Assembly: GCF_963675165.1 (NCBI RefSeq)
Contig: NC_087382.1
Span: 6,248,315 to 6,312,314, forward strand
DNA from: Halichondria panicea
Taxonomy: Eukaryota; Porifera; Demospongiae; Suberitida; Halichondriidae
Length of the DNA: 64,000 nucleotides
Reading direction: 5' to 3'
The translations under genes were made by a program, and so were the position numbers. Below, in pieces: positions 36,901-46,761 of this stretch (the stretch's first letter is position 1; each line of letters opens with the position of its first letter). The notes beneath the pieces are model-generated. The model was not told the DNA's origin. It did no database searches and worked only from the letters and a program-made list of their open reading frames with translations.

Positions 36901-39900
36901 AGCTGACAACACTGCTTCGGGGAGTTACTCGTCATCACTATCAGCGAACGAAGAGAATACAGCTGACAACACTGCTCCGGAGAGTGACAAGCCTTCGCTA
37001 TCAGCAAACGAAGAGAATACAGCTGACAACACTGCTTCAGAGAGTGACAAGTCTTCGCTATCAGCGAACGAAGAGAGTACAGCTGACAACACTGCTTCGG
37101 AGAGTGACAAGTCTTTGCTATCAGCAAACGAAGAGAATACAGCTGACAATACTGCTTCGGGGAGTGCCTCGTCATCACAAACAGCGAGCGAAGAGAGTAC
37201 AGCTGACAGCACTGATTCAATGGATGAATCTTGACAATCTGAAGTTTTAAAGCTTCTCTTTAACTAAGACGGTAGTGAACAATGTATATATATATATACA
37301 TGCACTTTTATCACTATTTATAGTGAAGAAACAGTTATCTAATATCAAATGTGCTTGCTTTAGCTATACATGTAGTGTTCTCATTTTGACTGAGTAGCTT
37401 GATGTTTTTAGCGAGTTGTACAGAGATAGCAAAATAGCTCCTACATCATACAGCATGCATATACCGTATTATGAATGAGTCACTGAAGCAATAGGAGGGG
37501 AGAGGGTTGCTATGCACCCGTTAGATCTCGCTTGTGCTGAAGTGATTTAGTATTTAGCCACATTTGAACAATATCCTAGCTACGATCGTATGATGTCCCA
37601 TTAATAAAAGCCCCTTCCTTATTTCAGTGTATGTTTCTAACCAATTTTGGAGAACTCTCCCCACTTTAACTGTTCTTTTAGCAGAGTTTAGTATCGTAAT
37701 AGCGTGTATATTTCGAGGGTATAAATTTTCGCGGAAATGCCTTTAAGAAAGGTTTTCGTGGATTTAATTTTTGTGGAATAGCAGCTCTTTTGCAGCATGC
37801 ATGCATGCGATATTAAATTCGCGGTTATAAATGTTTGCGGTACATGCTTAATCTGCAAAAACCACAAATATTTATACCCTCGAAATACATCTGCTATAGG
37901 TATACTAGCTGGTCTAAATGCACGTGAGATACTTAACCTGCTTGTAAGGGACACTCCCACTAGACATTCCTCCTCACTGTTATATAGCTGCATGATATTC
38001 CCGAGCGTCATTCTACCGATCTCAGCGTGTTGAGCCTACCCTATAGTAAAAAGTATATGATTAAACGTACATGTGTGCGTGCATGTATACATTAATGAGT
38101 AATGGTATAATTGCTGGTATACCTATATGTTGAATTTCGGACTATCTATAATAATAAATCCCGCAAGAGAGCATTTCCAAATATACAATGTACGTGATCC
38201 TTTCGTTAAGTTTATATATCACACTTAGCTAGTGATAAGTGTTTTAATGTGTGCACTTAGATAATTAATGCAATAATAATGATGAATCATAAGTACTCAT
38301 CATAAGTATTTGAAAAAGGTGCAGAAACTTTATTGCACACTTAGCTGTACTGCATTTGATGCACTGCATGTCATTGGCTGCAGGTTACATGATCATCAAT
38401 AATTTGCTGCATTTGGTGTGATTGTAGCTACATAAATCAACATTAATCCCCTTATAATAATGTAGCTATAATTATGCCTCGGTGCGCATGCGCAAGCGAG
38501 GTATATGGTAGTGTGTTTGTGTGTGTGTTGTTTGTGTGTGTGTTTGTCTATCTGTCTGTGTAGACTGCTACAGCTGCTCAAGGATCAATGAAGTGCAAGT
38601 AAGAGTTTCTATAGGCTTCTAGTCATGTTTTCTTGGATTTTAATTCGTGGATTTGCAAAATAATGCTTCGTTCTCGCATTATGCCTAGTTTTGCTTACTT
38701 GGAATACCATTGCAGCCTTTTCGGAAGAGCACGTAGCCAAACTTGTTTACCGATTGTTGCTACTCTACTTAGTAGTTGGCTCTGCACTAGAACGCTAGCT
38801 ATTGGTAGCTGCAAGAGAGTTGCAAGGCTCTGCTAATGGCAGCCATTAATTTTAGACTTGAACTTTGGTATTGATCGTTTTTAACAACAATCATGGTCGA
38901 TCATTACCCACTCTTTGAGTTTGAATGCAGCATGCAAATTAAAAAATGTTCATCATTATTATGTGTATATATTAGTAGTTTTATGTTTATGTAGCTTTTG
39001 CATCTCCACCGAGGCATCAGCACCTGCGGTGTTTTCATTATAATTATCAGGATTACATAATTAATATATAAATTCTATACTACAACTTTAGCCCAGAGTA
39101 CTAAGTAATGGCAGCATATAAATTAATAACAGACTAAGTTTCCAAAAGTTGTGAGCAGCTATAATAATCGTTACGTTACGCACATCGATATACTTGCATT
39201 CAATGTATAATTGTTGGCAAAATTGTTTCACCAGTGGTGAATACTCATCTGGGTATAGGAACCGATGTGGAAGCATGTTACCATCACGCTCCATTTCTTG
39301 AATGCTCGTTACTGCTTGTAGATTTTTTTTTACATACTGGTGAAAAAATCGGATGACAAAAGTGATGACTCCCCACAATTCGTAGCAAAAGAAGTACACA
39401 AGTGGAGTACAAGCAAGAACGTATATTAAATATCGCCAATTCCAAAGGTTCAAATATGCTTTGATCCAAATTCCAAGTCATTATAAATACTGCTGATAGC
39501 CAAAACAATGAATCGAGGGTGTTGTACCTGTTTACCTTATAAGGACGTAAGGTAGCAACAAGAAACCCGGCCTGTAAAGCTTGATACAATGATGAAGTTA
39601 AGGTAATGGTTTCTGCTGCTCACTGAAAATATTAGTATGATTCTAACCATTAAGTAGTACCCGGTAAACCAGCGATGATCTCTTGTTCCAGGCTCAGTAC
39701 CGTTCTTAAAACAACCTTGTAAGTTGTTAGCAACCTCATTGAAGCGACAGAAGGAAAGAATTTTCTGGAAAGTCTTAAGCTGATAGAGCGTAATTAATAG
39801 AGCTGGCAAAGCAACTATTGCTATCAGTACAGTGATTGCTAGTAATTTAAATTTCAGATACTCCTTCGAATAAATTGTGTATTCCACCTTGTAATAAAGC

Positions 39901-42900
39901 CGTTCAATCATGTTTTCAGACTTTTCTCTGACCGTTACTGGCTGTAGCAAATACAATGACGTAGAGCAAAACTTGCTGTACGAGAGAAGCAGGAAAGTGA
40001 CAAACACGTTTATAACAGAGCCTTTGAGTTTCCAGCTTGTACGAATTCTTGCAAAGCAGGTATGAAATGGCCTCCAACAAACATATAGTACTCGACAACC
40101 TCGGTCATGTAAAGTTATAAGCAAGTATAGAAATACAATGAAGAGTATTGAAGAAGTCCAGGCTAAATAGTCCATAGCAGTCTGCTACGAATTTTGTGAT
40201 GGAATAAGATTTCTCAAATCCATTTACGACAAACGGATTGTCACTCGCGATAAGTTGAGCAGCTAATACAAATCCATTAAATGTAGGTGACACTAAGTTT
40301 ATTCGGAATACAATCATGACCGTACAGATAGTTGTCATAGGAACAATCACCCTGATAGCAAACAGAATCCATCCCCAAGGATGAGCTATGCACTCCTTAC
40401 ATTCTCTGTAATAGGAGAACATAGCTGGTCCCAGTCCTGGTTGGCACTCACTACAGAGTAAGCCAGTGCGATTCAGAGGTCCACACATGTCTTGAGTCAA
40501 CTTAGTCGGATCGGTTGGTACCGTATGGTAGAGCTCATTGCTGTAGGTGTTGTATGGGCATACTCCAAAGGACAATGTTCCGTTATCGAATGTCAGACAA
40601 TATCCGAACAGCACGCTGGTTCTGTTGGAGTATTGCTCACACTCTATCATATCTGATGCCGCTGCTGCACACTCGCATCCATGGTCTGACCGCTCAAACC
40701 ATGTAGGGCAATCCTCCTCTGTACTGGCTGGAACCAGCAGTAGTATACCGAGCACCGTCAATGCTTGTAACATGTTGTAGATTACAGCACTAGACTAGAA
40801 ATCTGTGAACAATGATTGTGAATTTTCAGGAGGAAAAATAATTATGCGACTAACTTACGTAGGTATATTCGCTGTTTATCTGCAATACTTTTATCCACCA
40901 GCTTTTGTAAGCAGCCCAGTGTTTATCATGTTTATGACTTCAAAAATATGCAACTGAGAACAATTGTTAAAGAATTCTGGCTGTCTAGTCAATGTTGTAG
41001 AGTTTGTAGTTAATGTAATATCAATAGTTTTGTTCGAAAACAACACATGTTATTGATGCATTTACGTACATGTACCCGCAGGTATTCCTGGTAAGATGGG
41101 ACCCTCTGGCACTCCTGGCAGTAGAGGTATCCCTGGTAAAGAGGCTGTGCCTGGTGTGATTGGTCCACCTGGTGATGACGGTCGTAACGGAGCACCAGGT
41201 CAGAGAGGACTGCCAGGCAAAACGGTGAGTCATTATACCTACTCACTTACGTAGAACCACGTTGTTTATGCATGGTATTGTATTATCATAATTTATGAGC
41301 ACCTGGTCTCCATTAAATACCGGGGGGGAGGGGGCTTAAACATTGGTCTCACATAAATGCCACACCCTGAAACGTCATGTAGTTAGGAAATAAGTTAATC
41401 GAGGGAATATATAGTGTGCATGCATTCACTACGTGCCAAAATAAGATGATTTATAAGTGCCGATGTTTTGGGTTAATTGCTGGCATGATATCTATACTCG
41501 TGGTCACATAATGCGGTATTATTATGACATCTCCTGCAGGGTATACCTGGCATGCGAGGCATACCAGGCAAAAATGGCCCAGTGGGACCCATTGGCCCAT
41601 ATGGAGTCAACGGCAGCGCTGGCTCACCAGGTGCTCGAGGTATCCCCGGTAAAAGTGGTCCTTCAGGGATACCAGGGAGACTGGGTATCCCTGGGAAGTC
41701 TGGTCGGCCCGGGGGACGAGGCATCCCCGGCAAGAGTGGACCAGCTGGACAGCCAGGAAGAAGGGGACTTCCAGGAAAGGGTAAGATAGGCCTACATTCA
41801 GTTTTATGGCATACATAAATGTTCCTTCATCAAAATTCTTGTAGTTTCGATCATTGTAGTAGTTATGTATGTATGCATGCTTTCAGCGCACAAGCCCAAT
41901 CCTTAAGTATGAAATTGTTATATGTAGTTGGCCCAAGTGGTCCAAATGGGGAACCCGGTGGAGATGGTGTAAAGGGAGTCCCGGGAGCTAGGGGAATCCC
42001 GGGAAAGCGGGGAATAGCTGGTCGTACTGGACAACCAGGCAAACCAGGACCAGTGGGACCGTCTGGAACACCAGGCATTAATGGAGTGCCGGGCAGAAAT
42101 GCTAGTGATGGAGAACGGGGTGACAAGGTACAGAAATAGTATCATAACTACGATGATATATATACACAACAGTAGAGGAAACGAAATTGATAGAAATTAT
42201 GATACAAGACTGCAATACTATAGAATTACAGTATAATATACTGCTATATTGAGAGCATGATATAATTTAACTGTGTGCAGGGTATGGACGGCATGAAGGG
42301 AGACAGAGGAAATCAGGGTATTCCTGGAACTGTTATTGGTAAGCTCTGTTCAGTTTGTTGACTCAGGAGAAGTTCCTGAAATTAGCCAAAATTGCCTAGA
42401 ATTATTATAAGCACTTCTTCTCCCAGTTGCGGGTGGTGAGCCTGGTTTAATGGGTGGCAAAGGGGAGAAGGGTGACCTCGGTCTGAGGGGAACCCCCGGA
42501 GAGAGGGGTATGAGGGGACCTGATGGAACGAGTGGAAGGAAGGGAGACACTGGGGACGAGGGTGAGTGAATGTCTGCATAATGTCTAGCTGGTTTTGTAT
42601 AAGCTATATAATGTGTAAATCACCATGCATGCTTTTGGTCACACGGTATATTGATCAGCTTCGTGTTTTACTTTGAGCTTTGCATACGTAGGTTTTCTAT
42701 TGTAGTTAAACTATTAGTTGGGCTGAAGTACAACCAACTGTGTCGGGTTGGGTACCACTCCAATCTGGGTTTTGTTCCACTAGTACTTAGCTTTAGGGTG
42801 TGGCTAAGCATAAATATGATTAATCCCAAGTGGGCGGTAACTTTATACATTGTAGCTCAGTTAGAATGCTACTGCAAGAGTCTCTTTTGCATGTCACTAG

Positions 42901-45900
42901 CTCTAACTGACCTGGCATGTTCCTGGATCAAGCTGGCTTGTCTACTATTGTTGCATTTTGAGAGAATTACTAGTTACTGACTCGTTCATTAATGAGCCAC
43001 GCCTTCAGCACTTGAACTTTGCAATCTGATTGGGCTACAAAATTTCTGCAGTGGAACAAAACTCAGATTGGAGTGGTGCCCAACCCTACGCAGTTGGTTG
43101 GACTCCGCCAAACTATTAAACTATGGGAGTCAGTTGGAATGCTCCTTTAGATAGGTTACAGGTTGAGCAAAAATAATGTGTATGTTTATAAATCAATAAT
43201 TATGCTGAATTATTGTGTTTGTGTAGGTCCCAAAGGATGCATAGGAGGTCCTGGTGTGAATGGTAACAAGGGAGACCGTGGAGAGAAAGGTGATGCCAAC
43301 GGTCCACAGGGAGACACAGGAGACAAAGGAGATATGGGTGAGCTGACTTCCTGCTAGTATTGAACTCTGTGTGTGTTTGTGTTATACTACCCGAGGTGCT
43401 TAGTTTTCGCTGTTTTCGAGGGTTAGTAATCCTCCACGAAAATGTTCCACACACATAGCTAATAGCGGACGCAACATGCATTGACATACCGTATAGCGCG
43501 AAATTTATTCGCAACAAAATGTTTTTAGAGGTACATGTACTTCCACGTATCTTGATCATTTATGTTGTGCAATAGGGCATACAAGTCTGCCAGCAGAGCT
43601 AAATGTTTTACTGTAGTATTTTCACTGTGCAAAAACAGGTGATGCTGGTAGAACTGGAAAGCCTGGCCTGAGGGGTGGGCGTGGGCCTCCCGGTGCTCTT
43701 GGACTCACAGGAAACCGTGGTTTCCAGGGCAGGAAGGGAGACGTCGGAAATGAGGGGCTCAAGGGTTGTCTCGGCGACAATGGAGTGAAGGGAGAGAAGG
43801 GCAGCACAGGCAGGAAGGGACCACCTGGTCTGGATGGACGTGATGCCTCTCTAATGGTTGGTATCATATTAAAATCATTACTTAGTACGTAGTGTAATAG
43901 TCTACCGGCTACCAGGATACAAATTTTGCATTTATTTGAAGGTCCCCTTTCAAACTATAATTAGTATTCACTTACGTATGCAACCAAAGTGCTAGCTGTT
44001 GATTCTGTAGACTAATTTAACATACACTGTTTCAACTCGTTGAGCATACGTACATACATTTATAATTATGATACGTATCCCTCGTTTGTCTAAAGGTTTC
44101 AATCTTCTCATCATTTTCAATGTTGAACGAGTCTCAGTTGACTGGAGTGTTGGGAGCAGTAGCCTTCGACTCAGAGACCAGTATAATGTACATCTATACA
44201 GATGGTGGATGGTTGTCACTCTTCACTGTAAGGCACTAGCTCTAGTGTTAGTGAAATAATCTAGTACGTCATTCTCTGTTTTGAATGCCTTAATAGATTA
44301 TCAGGCACTGCGTGTAAAGATAATATATTTTCTTCACTGTGAGATACTTATGTGTACACTTATAGGAGTGCGCCCATGTATGTGCCCTTTATGGATGTAT
44401 AGTCAATCAATATTAGCACCTGTTCTCAACCACATACAGCCCTCAAGATCAAGACGGGACGTTAACGATCAATTTCCAGGAGAGGTAACACTTGCGTATA
44501 CGTAGGTGGATGTTGGCATAGCCACATGCAATGCCGTATTATTAAAGTTTATGTCGTACTTTTCGATGGTGCTTCATACAGTCATACGTATAAATGTGAT
44601 ATCAGTGTTTCAGGGTAATGTATATTGTTTTGTAGCACATGCAATCTCTTAACTCAATTATGCATTTCATTCTAACAGTGTGGTAATGGAGTGATAGAGG
44701 GAGAGGAGGAGTGTGACGGTAGCGACGTGGGAGAGAGCACCTGTCAGAGTGTCGTTAAATTACCGTAAGTTGCTATATCCTTTAAGTAGTATGTACGCAT
44801 GATATCATTTACTGTGTTTATGTGTGATAGGTATGCAGGCAGGGTATCCTGTACACCGCAGTGCAAACTTGATGTGTCTAGATGTACACCGTTAGCCGTG
44901 AGTTCCTATTCATGCATGTACTTATCATCGTATATATAGTATTTGTATAGTCTCTGCTCTTATGTGAAATTAATGTGTGCGTGCCTATAATAATTATAGT
45001 CGTTCCGTTTATCCATGTACATACATAATTATACATGCAGGCTTTGTTGTTTGCTGTTAAGACACACAAAATGCGAAAGGTTCACATTGATTCTACCAAT
45101 TGGAACGAACACCATCGCAGTTATTTCAATGAGACGTTATCAGCGGACATAGCCTGCCAAGACTCGGCTGTCAGGGCTGGTGTGCCAGGTGTCTTTGTGG
45201 CACTGCTGTCTACAAGCAGAAGGTCGATAGGAAAGATCATCAGTTTGCAACAAAGCGACAACATTCCAATCATTAACTCACAGGTACGTAAGCGACTGCT
45301 TAATTGTGGCTTAAATGCATCCTTTATCCTAGCTCTCTTAATGTATCAATCCTCTCATGATTGTCATCCAATGAATTACTGTATTACTATGCTTTGCGAG
45401 TGAAATACCTTTTTGGGAATGCGACACATTTTAAGGTAATCAGCAGAAATATTGACACATACATACTTTTTGCAGGGCTTGAAAGCATAATTATGTTTGG
45501 TACTTGCAAAACACAGTAAACACGTAATTGGATGCCCTTGACCTGTGCTTTGCTTAGAAGGCCATACCGTATTCTTGTAGTGAAATGAACAGCCTGTGCC
45601 ATCTGTGCCCTTATTTGTCTCCCCATACACAGGGAGAGATACTGCATGAGTCGTGGAAAAACCTTCACTATAAGAATCAAATCAGTCTGCAGAAAACTCT
45701 TACACTGAGTGGTTATCCTCTTGCTGAAGAGTAAGTGAACATCTGAATTGTATTGTAAAAAGCTCATTGATAAATTAAGTGGACGTACATAGTTTTATAG
45801 GACAACACACGGATATAGTATATCCGACATTGGCCGACTATCAAGCATACATGCATCGGGTGGTGCCTTTTGGCTATAATATACACTATAGTGTATGTAA

Positions 45901-46156
45901 GCTTACGTACATTGTAGTGTATACTGGTAAGCTTTTATGTGATTGTTTTTTCTTTAGGTTCGGCATTTGGTTAAGCCCGTTAACACCTGAGGATAATCAA
46001 GCAGGTGATGATTGTGAGTCATGGACGAGTGATTCCCCAGACGTCTCTGGCTCTGGACGATTGAGAAGACAGGAACAGTCTGCTTTACAATACAGCATTC
46101 CATGTAACAATGATATGGCTGTTCTCTGTTTACAATTAACACACCGCTTCTCTTAG
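23431..46156 (+). CDS. Multiplexin-like collagen with endostatin domain (57 exons)
   Basis: The model runs from ATG 23431 to TAA-type end at 46156. All 57 exons join in phase, giving about 1,770 residues. Order: signal peptide; thrombospondin-N/LamG-like domain (exons 2-4); Gly-X-Y region (exons 5-51) with few interruptions; a basic RSRR site (exon 52); a Cys-rich module (exons 53-54); an endostatin domain (exons 55-57). This layout is that of collagens XV/XVIII, basement-membrane-zone collagens whose C-terminal endostatin can be released by proteolysis. Differences are an almost uninterrupted helix, where vertebrate multiplexins are often broken, and the extra Cys-rich module. Exons 5-44 have Gly-first phase; exons 44-51 mostly split a Gly codon. 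Intron 44 (34807-41081) hosts two other loci. Exon lists are in the sub-features. Confidence 0.88.
28290..28377. repeat. Two-copy 44-base tandem duplication in a collagen intron
   Basis: CATGCAGCAACCAATCCACA followed by AAGTGACTTAATATTGCTCA occurs twice in a row in intron 17. The surrounding TTTTCGTGG and GAAAATTACCCGGTATAC remnants suggest an old TACCG-type element. Confidence 0.8.
30708..30775. repeat. Three-copy 22-base tandem repeat in a collagen intron
   Basis: ATTCACTGTCAGCATTCGCA-type units repeat three times in intron 25. Confidence 0.8.
32526..32600. repeat. Short foldback element in collagen intron 33
   Basis: CTAGGGATTTATGGCA at the left pairs with TGCCATAAATCCCTAG at the right around a loop of about 40 bases. 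Confidence 0.7.
34807..36058. other. First part of collagen intron 44, with a foldback element
   Basis: There is an inverted pair at about 35436-35467 (GTGACAGGCTCTGGGAAAAC) and 35827-35858 (TTTTCTCAGAGCCTGTCACC), enclosing about 360 bases with no recognised gene. Just before the nested gene start are a possible TATA-like CTATAGAAG near 35999 and an A-run before the ATG. Confidence 0.5.
36059..37234 (+). CDS. Secreted acidic Ser/Asn/Glu-rich repeat protein nested in collagen intron 44
   Basis: This single exon encodes 391 residues. Residues 1-22 are a signal peptide ([20 protein letters not shown]). A dibasic R-S-K-R near residue 40 could release a propeptide. From about residue 68 to the end are 16 copies of a 20-residue unit close to [20 protein letters not shown]; one copy is shortened by a residue. 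There is no cysteine and almost no hydrophobic residue after the signal, so it should be disordered, very acidic and rich in possible phosphoserines. It is on the same strand as the collagen but in a different transcript, since its frame and exon do not join the collagen. I recognise no family. Mineral- or adhesive-matrix roles are conceivable because such composition occurs there, but nothing proves it. Confidence 0.82.
   Translation: MKYIIVALTLLVAMVLLIEGKPQTMKSEEGESAFTRSKRSDNDEKSAAESTEPGKSSPSQSTADNSVLGSNSSSLSANEENTADNTTSESDKSSLSANKDSRADNTVSGSNSSSLSANEENTADNTASESDKSSLSANEDSRADNTASESDSSSLSVNEENTADNTISGSNSSSLSANEENTADSTISESDKSLLSANEDRADNTASESDKSSLSASEESTADNTASGSYSSSLSASEESTADNTASESDKSSLSANEESTADNTASESDKSSLSASEESTADNTASGSYSSSLSANEENTADNTAPESDKPSLSANEENTADNTASESDKSSLSANEESTADNTASESDKSLLSANEENTADNTASGSASSSQTASEESTADSTDSMDES
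36250..37200 (+). repeat. 60-base coding minisatellite, about 16 units
   Basis: Units of 60 bases (one of 57) carry landmarks TCTTCGCTATCAGCGAACGA and AGCTGACAACACTGCTTC. Early units alternate between a GAGAGTGACAAG and a GGGAGTAACTCG version, giving a 120-base higher-order period. Long antisense open frames here are by-products of the repeat. Confidence 0.92.
37235..37690. other. 3' flank of the nested repeat-protein gene
   Basis: No further coding sequence is seen. It includes a short TATATATATATA run at about 37285. Confidence 0.4.
37603..37608 (+). terminator. Possible polyadenylation signal AATAAA of the nested gene
   Basis: AATAAA lies 370 bases after the stop of the acidic repeat protein. 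It is the first canonical hexamer noticed downstream. Confidence 0.4.
37691..37902. mobile_element. MITE-like element with TTTCGAGGGTATAAA ends
   Basis: GTATATTTCGAGGGTATAAA at the left mirrors TTTATACCCTCGAAATACAT at the right; about 210 bases, no coding potential. Confidence 0.7.
38473..39040. mobile_element. CCTCGGTG-family element, inverted copy, in collagen intron 44
   Basis: Starts ATGCCTCGGTGCGCATGCGC and ends CCACCGAGGCATCAGCACC. It is the reverse complement of the copies in the ankyrin-ZU5 introns and contains a GTGTGTTTGTGTG microsatellite near one end. Confidence 0.8.
39100..40773 (-). pseudogene. Frameshifted multi-pass membrane protein pseudogene, antisense in collagen intron 44
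   Basis: From ATG 40773 the first frame gives a signal peptide ([17 protein letters not shown]), a Cys-rich region ([45 protein letters not shown]) and the first membrane helices. It then breaks near 40150. The second frame ([20 protein letters not shown] onward) breaks near 39620. The third ([20 protein letters not shown]) breaks near 39440, and a fourth carries the cytoplasmic end ([16 protein letters not shown]). At least three frameshifts, without room for introns at those points, argue for a pseudogene. The Cys-rich plus helix order matches the C-terminal half of the intact gene at 46762-50439, so both belong to one family. This copy lacks the beta-helix ectodomain. Confidence 0.75.
41082..43856 (+). 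other. Collagen exons 45-51: Gly-X-Y region, 3' part
   Basis: Exons: 41082-41224, 41540-41780, 41928-42127, 42281-42338, 42427-42561, 43227-43337, 43639-43856. They are longer than the 5' exons and most boundaries fall after the first base of a Gly codon. The repeats continue without loss of Gly register except near VIVAGG and CIGG/GCLG. The junction of exons 47 and 48 encodes [15 protein letters not shown], so an RGD tripeptide is present; whether integrins bind it is unknown. Two isolated cysteines (GCIGGP, GCLGDN) could form interchain bonds. Confidence 0.88.
42702..43126. mobile_element. Foldback element with arms of about 75 bases in collagen intron 49
   Basis: The left arm has AAACTATTAGTTGGGC, GTACAACCAACTG, GGTTGGGTACCACTCCAATC and GTTTTGTTCCAC. 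The right arm has the reverse complements in order: GTGGAACAAAAC, GATTGGAGTGGTGCCCAACC, CAGTTGGTTGGACT, CCAAACTATT. The middle of about 270 bases has no recognised gene. Confidence 0.8.
44440..44484 (+). other. Collagen exon 52: short linker with furin-like RSRR site
   Basis: The 45-base exon encodes [19 protein letters not shown] before D fits the R-x-K/R-R consensus of furin-type convertases. Its position between the triple helix and the C-terminal modules suggests possible release of the endostatin part; that is inference. Confidence 0.7.
44679..44897 (+). other. Collagen exons 53-54: six-cysteine module with [14 protein letters not shown] start
   Basis: Exons 44679-44764 and 44831-44897 encode about 51 residues with cysteines in CGNGVIE, ECDG, STCQS, VSCTPQC and SRCTP. 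The opening resembles the short Cys-rich repeats (CGNG-x-x-E-x-x-E-x-CDDG) found in many bacterial and animal extracellular proteins. I do not know this module from collagen XV or XVIII. Confidence 0.7.
45041..46156 (+). other. Collagen exons 55-57: endostatin domain
   Basis: Exons 45041-45283, 45633-45730 and 45958-46156 encode about 179 residues. Landmarks follow endostatin order: [20 protein letters not shown] with LLSTS, then [15 protein letters not shown], then [17 protein letters not shown], and a C-terminal [13 protein letters not shown]. The four cysteines fall where endostatin has its two nested disulphides, and the two Trp-centred motifs (ESW, CESW) are kept. The zinc-site histidines near the N-terminus of human endostatin are not evident. 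Confidence 0.88.
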
Positions 46157-46761
46157 AAAATCTTTTAGTTTCAGTGTCCAACTATTTTTTAAGAAATGGC
46201 TTTTGACGACAGTTATGTAATGTTTGCTGAAGGCGCCGTATATATTATAGTAGGTGTGGGGACAAAACTAAATACCATGCAGGGTGCATGTATAATTATA
46301 TGATGTGCACTGGACTATATATACTTATGATGTGTGACTTAATTGTATCACTCGATTAGATCCCTTTGAATACAATATTGAAAGTAGGAAACTTGCAGGA
46401 ACATTATAGTTTATCGTTTGCATTATTTCCGACTGATGACAGTTGGCATTGACAGTTGGCATTGACAAATTGACAGCTGCATGTTTTTTCACGTGTACAC
46501 TTCTGTTCAAATAGGGCTATATATGCAGATTTCAATGATGTAAGTGATAGACAAAATTTTTGCGTATCAACTTACTGTGCACGTTTTATCATAAAAAGAG
46601 GAATCTATTATAAAGTGGACTAAATTCGACAATCCCTACCTACGTCTGAGTGCAAACCTCTATAGCCCAACTCCTTTTGCTCCGTGAGACCGTGAGACCG
46701 TGGCACTGTCTTGTAATAGCTCCTACTGTCTACGAAGGTACATATGTATGCAAACTGCAGG
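46157..46761. other. Spacer between the collagen and the beta-helix membrane gene
   Basis: The only structure noted is a short direct repeat at about 46440-46465 (AGTTGGCATTGAC twice). This stretch contains the collagen 3' UTR and the next gene's promoter; no canonical poly(A) hexamer was noticed. Confidence 0.4.

Noticed and set aside
36124-37220. Antisense open frames of about 200 codons and two other-frame ORFs over the acidic repeat gene
   Set aside because: They arise because the 60-base unit (a multiple of three) lacks stops in those frames. They have no signal peptide and show low-complexity repeat output only.
41473-42550. Antisense Gly/Pro-rich ORFs over the collagen exons
   Set aside because: The reverse complement of Gly-X-Y DNA (GGN CCN) also reads as Gly/Pro-rich protein. 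The plus-strand exons have splice sites and domain context.
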